From the NCBI GenBank assembly GCA_003024985.2, contig PXIH01S0002514.1: DNA of 10,149 bases. One strand, written 5' to 3'. Numbering within the stretch: position 1 is the stretch's first letter; the number at the start of each line of letters is the position of its first letter. A program made the translations under genes and the position numbers. A model generated the notes under the pieces. The model was not told the origin of the DNA. It worked only from the letters and a program-made list of their open reading frames with translations, and did not search any database. The DNA is from Euperipatoides rowelli. Lineage: Eukaryota; Onychophora; Udeonychophora; Euonychophora; Peripatopsidae. Shown in pieces: positions 8,099 through 10,149 of this stretch.

Positions 8099-8199
8099 TT
8101 TGATGTAGTAGGAATAAAAAATAGTTCAGAAATGGTTCAAAAGTATCTAGGAAGGATTAGCAGGAGCCATGACATACTGTAAATATATATATGATATTA
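8099..8199 (+). repeat. Recent direct repeat, copy 1 (101 bp)
   Basis: Starts TTTGATGTAGTAGGAATAAA and ends ATATATGATATTA. It is identical to the copy at 8246-8346 except for one base (G at 8179, A at 8326). The offset between the copies is 147 bp. Confidence 0.95.
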
Positions 8200-8245
8200 A
8201 ATACAGTTCTTGTAATAAACTTTTTTTTTTTTTTTTCAGGGGTTT
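8200..8245 (+). repeat. 46-bp spacer with T16 between the direct repeats
   Basis: It contains AATACAGTTCTTGTAATAAAC, then T16 (8221-8236) followed by CAGGGG. The T16-CAG looks like a strong polypyrimidine tract and splice acceptor on the plus strand. On the minus strand it reads CCCCTG followed by A16, like a retroposed poly(A) tail. Neither reading is confirmed by a coding frame or by target-site duplications. Confidence 0.5.
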
Positions 8246-8346
8246 TTTGATGTAGTAGGAATAAAAAATAGTTCAGAAATGGTTCAAAAGTATCTAGGAA
8301 GGATTAGCAGGAGCCATGACATACTATAAATATATATATGATATTA
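8246..8346 (+). repeat. Recent direct repeat, copy 2 (101 bp)
   Basis: Second copy of the 8099-8199 repeat, with a single A-for-G difference at 8326. The sequences on either side of the two copies differ, so the homology is limited to these 101 bases. Confidence 0.95.
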
Positions 8347-8765
8347 CTGTCTATATATGCAGCACAGTATATTATATGCTATTATAAATGGCTTATTTTT
8401 CTTAGTTTCTGATTTTAAAAACGTAATTCAAGACCATTGATTGGCAAAGTATACAGCAGGGGCTATATCCAAATCTAGAGTATTTCTCGGAGCCAGTTTT
8501 TGGGAGCTACCGCTCCCGGTTTCATGCTTGATGAAATGCTACACTGAAACATTTTTATAAAAGAAATACAAATTTATTAAACATTTACTAAAGTCAGAAA
8601 TTACACCAAGACCAAAAAAAAAAAAAAACTAAAGGTTTTTTTAATATATTATTATTTCTGGAACCATCAAGGTCTTTTCAAGGTGGTGTCATGCTCTGTT
8701 CCTGTTTTGGTGATTTCCAGTTCCTGTTTCATAAAGCGATGTGTGAAAAATAAAATTGCATGATA
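8347..8765. other. Non-coding stretch; possible minus-strand 3' UTR
   Basis: Contains a 6-bp hairpin, GGGAGC/GCTCCC (about 8503-8518), and an A15 run near 8614-8628. On the minus strand AATAAA lies at 8578-8573, in the right place and direction to serve as a poly(A) signal for the exon-like sequence at 8766-9060. No plus-strand gene is visible. Confidence 0.35.
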
Positions 8766-9060
8766 TCAAAAAACTAAAGACATAAAAAGATGTATTTGAA
8801 TGTTTAGAGTATGAATCCGGTAAAGCTGAGTCCATCTGGAAATTCCTGAAGTGGCAAATCCCGTTTTAGTCTTTTTTTTGGTACCATCTGAAAATGAAAT
8901 GTATCCATGTGGAAAGAAAGTAACAGGTATCAGATCCTGCCGACAATATGGAACTGAAAATCCGACCTTTATTTGGACAGATAAGTCAGTTTGTGTGTTT
9001 AATGCTTCCATTTCTGTTTTCTTGTAGACCATTTCCAGTCCCTTAGGCAATTTTGTACAA
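8766..9060 (-). other. Exon-like open region on minus strand (unrecognised)
   Basis: One minus-strand frame stays open for about 100 codons (stop at 8766-8768), unusual for this AT-rich window but helped by locally higher GC. It includes FFPHGYISFSDGTKKKTKTG and no known motif. A competing reading uses a good minus-strand acceptor (CATTTTCAG, at 8896-8888) and gives a 27-residue terminal exon (8887 to the TAA at 8804-8806). That exon starts MVPKKRLKRDLPLQEFPDG, and it has the more natural composition. Another possible minus acceptor (ACTAATTGCTAG) lies near 9091-9080. The two frames exclude each other. A minus-strand AATAAA at 8578-8573 would fit either. Confidence 0.25.
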
Positions 9061-9660
9061 GAGATTTGATGTCAGCATTCTCTAGCAATTAGTATAAAGA
9101 AATTGTATCCAAATGGGATAATAAATAAAAAATTTAGAAATTAGGAGTTAGTTTGGTCTCTATTTCATGTCCAACCACTAGTAGCGATCAGTATGATGTA
9201 TTATATATATGCATCACAAGAACATAATAGTGCTACACAAATATTATTGTAGTATTATACTATATAACAGTTTAGAACATATATAGTTTATTGTTAGGAG
9301 AACTAGGTAGCCTACAACTGGAAGCTAGGTCCATTCGCCTCTCTACATTTGTAGTTTTTGTATTACAATATTTGTAATATGATTAAATTCCATTATATCT
9401 AAATACACCTTGTTCTTTATTCTCTAAAAATATAACAGTTTGTCCTATTTAGAAATATGATTTTAATAAGTTATTGTTATAGGTGTTTGGTCAGGTGTAA
9501 CAATCAGCTAACCGGCTTAAAACAAGAACCGTACATCAAAGACAAATGAGGATTGGCTTGTTTTGTATAAAATGACTAATCTTGATTATCTTTTTAAAAT
9601 TTGAAGTAGTCCTCTATCTATTACAGTGTATTTTTTTTTCTTATCATAATTGTTATATGT
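9061..9660. other. AT-rich non-coding stretch, nothing recognised
   Basis: Contains TA-rich short imperfect hairpins around 9195-9300 (for example TATATA around ATGCATC, and ACTATATA/TATATAGT). There is no ORF of note and no splice-site pair with coding potential. Confidence 0.6.
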
Positions 9661-9705
9661 TCCTGTGTTAAACAAGTTAGATGTGTCGAAAATTTTCTAA
9701 GTTTT

Positions 9706-9756
9706 CTGTATTGTTTAACCTTGAAACGAAGTTGAATAAAAATGAATGAAGTGAAC
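9706..9756 (+). mobile_element. Possible non-LTR (L2/CR1-like) 3' tail
   Basis: The sequence TGTATTGTTTAACCTTGAAACGAAGTTGAATAAAAATGAATGAAG has the layout of an L2/CR1-type 3' end: a TTGTATTGTTT word, then CCTTGAAACGAA, then a GAATAAA signal running into short TGAA repeats. This is recognition by eye of a common pattern, not an alignment. No reverse transcriptase frame is visible upstream, so the copy would be strongly truncated. A genuine gene's poly(A) site could look similar. Confidence 0.35.
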
Positions 9757-9783
9757 AAAGTAGGTATTTAATGTTTCTCCGAG

Positions 9784-9888
9784 ATGTCTGATCTTTCTTC
9801 AACATGCCAACTGGGGGTAAAAAACATTGTAGAATTTAAAAAAACTAAGATAGGGACTGATGTCAATGAGCATGCTCGGTATGAATAA
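9784..9888 (+). other. Small ORF, 34 codons (weak)
   Basis: The ATG at 9784 has G at -3 and follows an in-frame TAA at 9769-9771. The peptide starts MSDLSSTCQLGVKNIVEFKK and ends at a TAA at 9886-9888. Its composition is balanced, but no domain is recognised. The minus strand of the same stretch is also open for about 40 codons, and it contains TGAAGAAAGATC followed by a CGGAGAAAC word, so the region may instead be a remnant of a repeat. No poly(A) signal or splice site clearly pairs with it. Confidence 0.15.
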
Positions 9889-10149
9889 CCTTATGAGGTC
9901 AAGATATGACATTGTTCGACACAGAAAATGGATGAGTCATACTTCTCGTAATTGCGTTAAACTTGGATCCCACTTATCTATCTAAAAACTAAGGACAATT
10001 TTAGATTAAAGTGTTGTATTGAAAGAAAAACCATGTAACAAACAATCCATTCATATTTATAGATAAGTTTAATAAATTAACTTAGGAGTTTGAACCCAAG
10101 ATGCATTAGATTATCTATCCTACAAATATTCCAGTAAAGATTTAAATGA
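9889..10149. other. Non-coding end of window
   Basis: No gene, repeat or RNA was recognised. A GTTTGAACCC word near 10089 faintly resembles a tRNA B box, but no A box or cloverleaf arms accompany it. Confidence 0.6.

Noticed and set aside
8503-8518. GGGAGC/GCTCCC hairpin as a histone-type 3' stem-loop
   Set aside because: Stem sequence and 4-base loop do not match the histone mRNA stem-loop, and there is no histone gene nearby.
10085-10105. Possible tRNA B-box-like word (GTTTGAACCC)
   Set aside because: No A box, anticodon arm or acceptor stem can be built around it on either strand.

Overview
The window looks like non-coding eukaryotic DNA, most likely from an invertebrate animal. It is strongly AT-rich (by eye around 70%). 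It has long A/T homopolymers, short C and G homopolymers, no long open reading frame on either strand, and no bacterial-style operons, ribosome binding sites or CRISPR arrays. Scattered TAGGCCTA-like words, two retrotransposon-like 3' tails and a GC-rich dispersed repeat core resemble what I know of marine invertebrate genomes, but I cannot name the species. Two isolated N bases (6987 and 7200) suggest a draft shotgun assembly. No complete gene can be supported. The window reads as intergenic or intronic sequence built largely from repeats.

Layout. Bases 1-131 are clearly richer in GC than what follows and could be the end of an exon or an old repeat. From about 132 to 2280 the sequence is AT-rich with little structure. 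Two diverged copies of one GC-rich repeat core lie at 2287-2331 and 2876-2921; between them is a weak exon-like ORF, and the second copy sits between a C16 and a G13 run. A retrotransposon-like tail on the minus strand lies at 3060-3115.

A tandem array with a period near 131 bp fills about 3769-4595. Its last unit is interrupted by a perfect 38-bp palindrome that seems to have inserted with a GTGT duplication. After AT-rich sequence and a C-run-bearing patch (5738-5992), a probable non-autonomous DNA transposon of about 0.57 kb with imperfect terminal inverted repeats occupies 6191-6762, followed by a 12-bp-stem hairpin at 6873-6906.

The right third holds two short ORFs that might be exons of a small gene (7060-7319), a very recent 101-bp duplication (8099-8346), a minus-strand exon-like stretch (8766-9060) with a poly(A)-signal-like site downstream, and a LINE-like 3' tail near 9706-9756. 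There is no evidence that the coding candidates work together. The best-supported content is repetitive: the tandem array, the palindrome insertion, the recent duplication and the terminal-inverted-repeat element.
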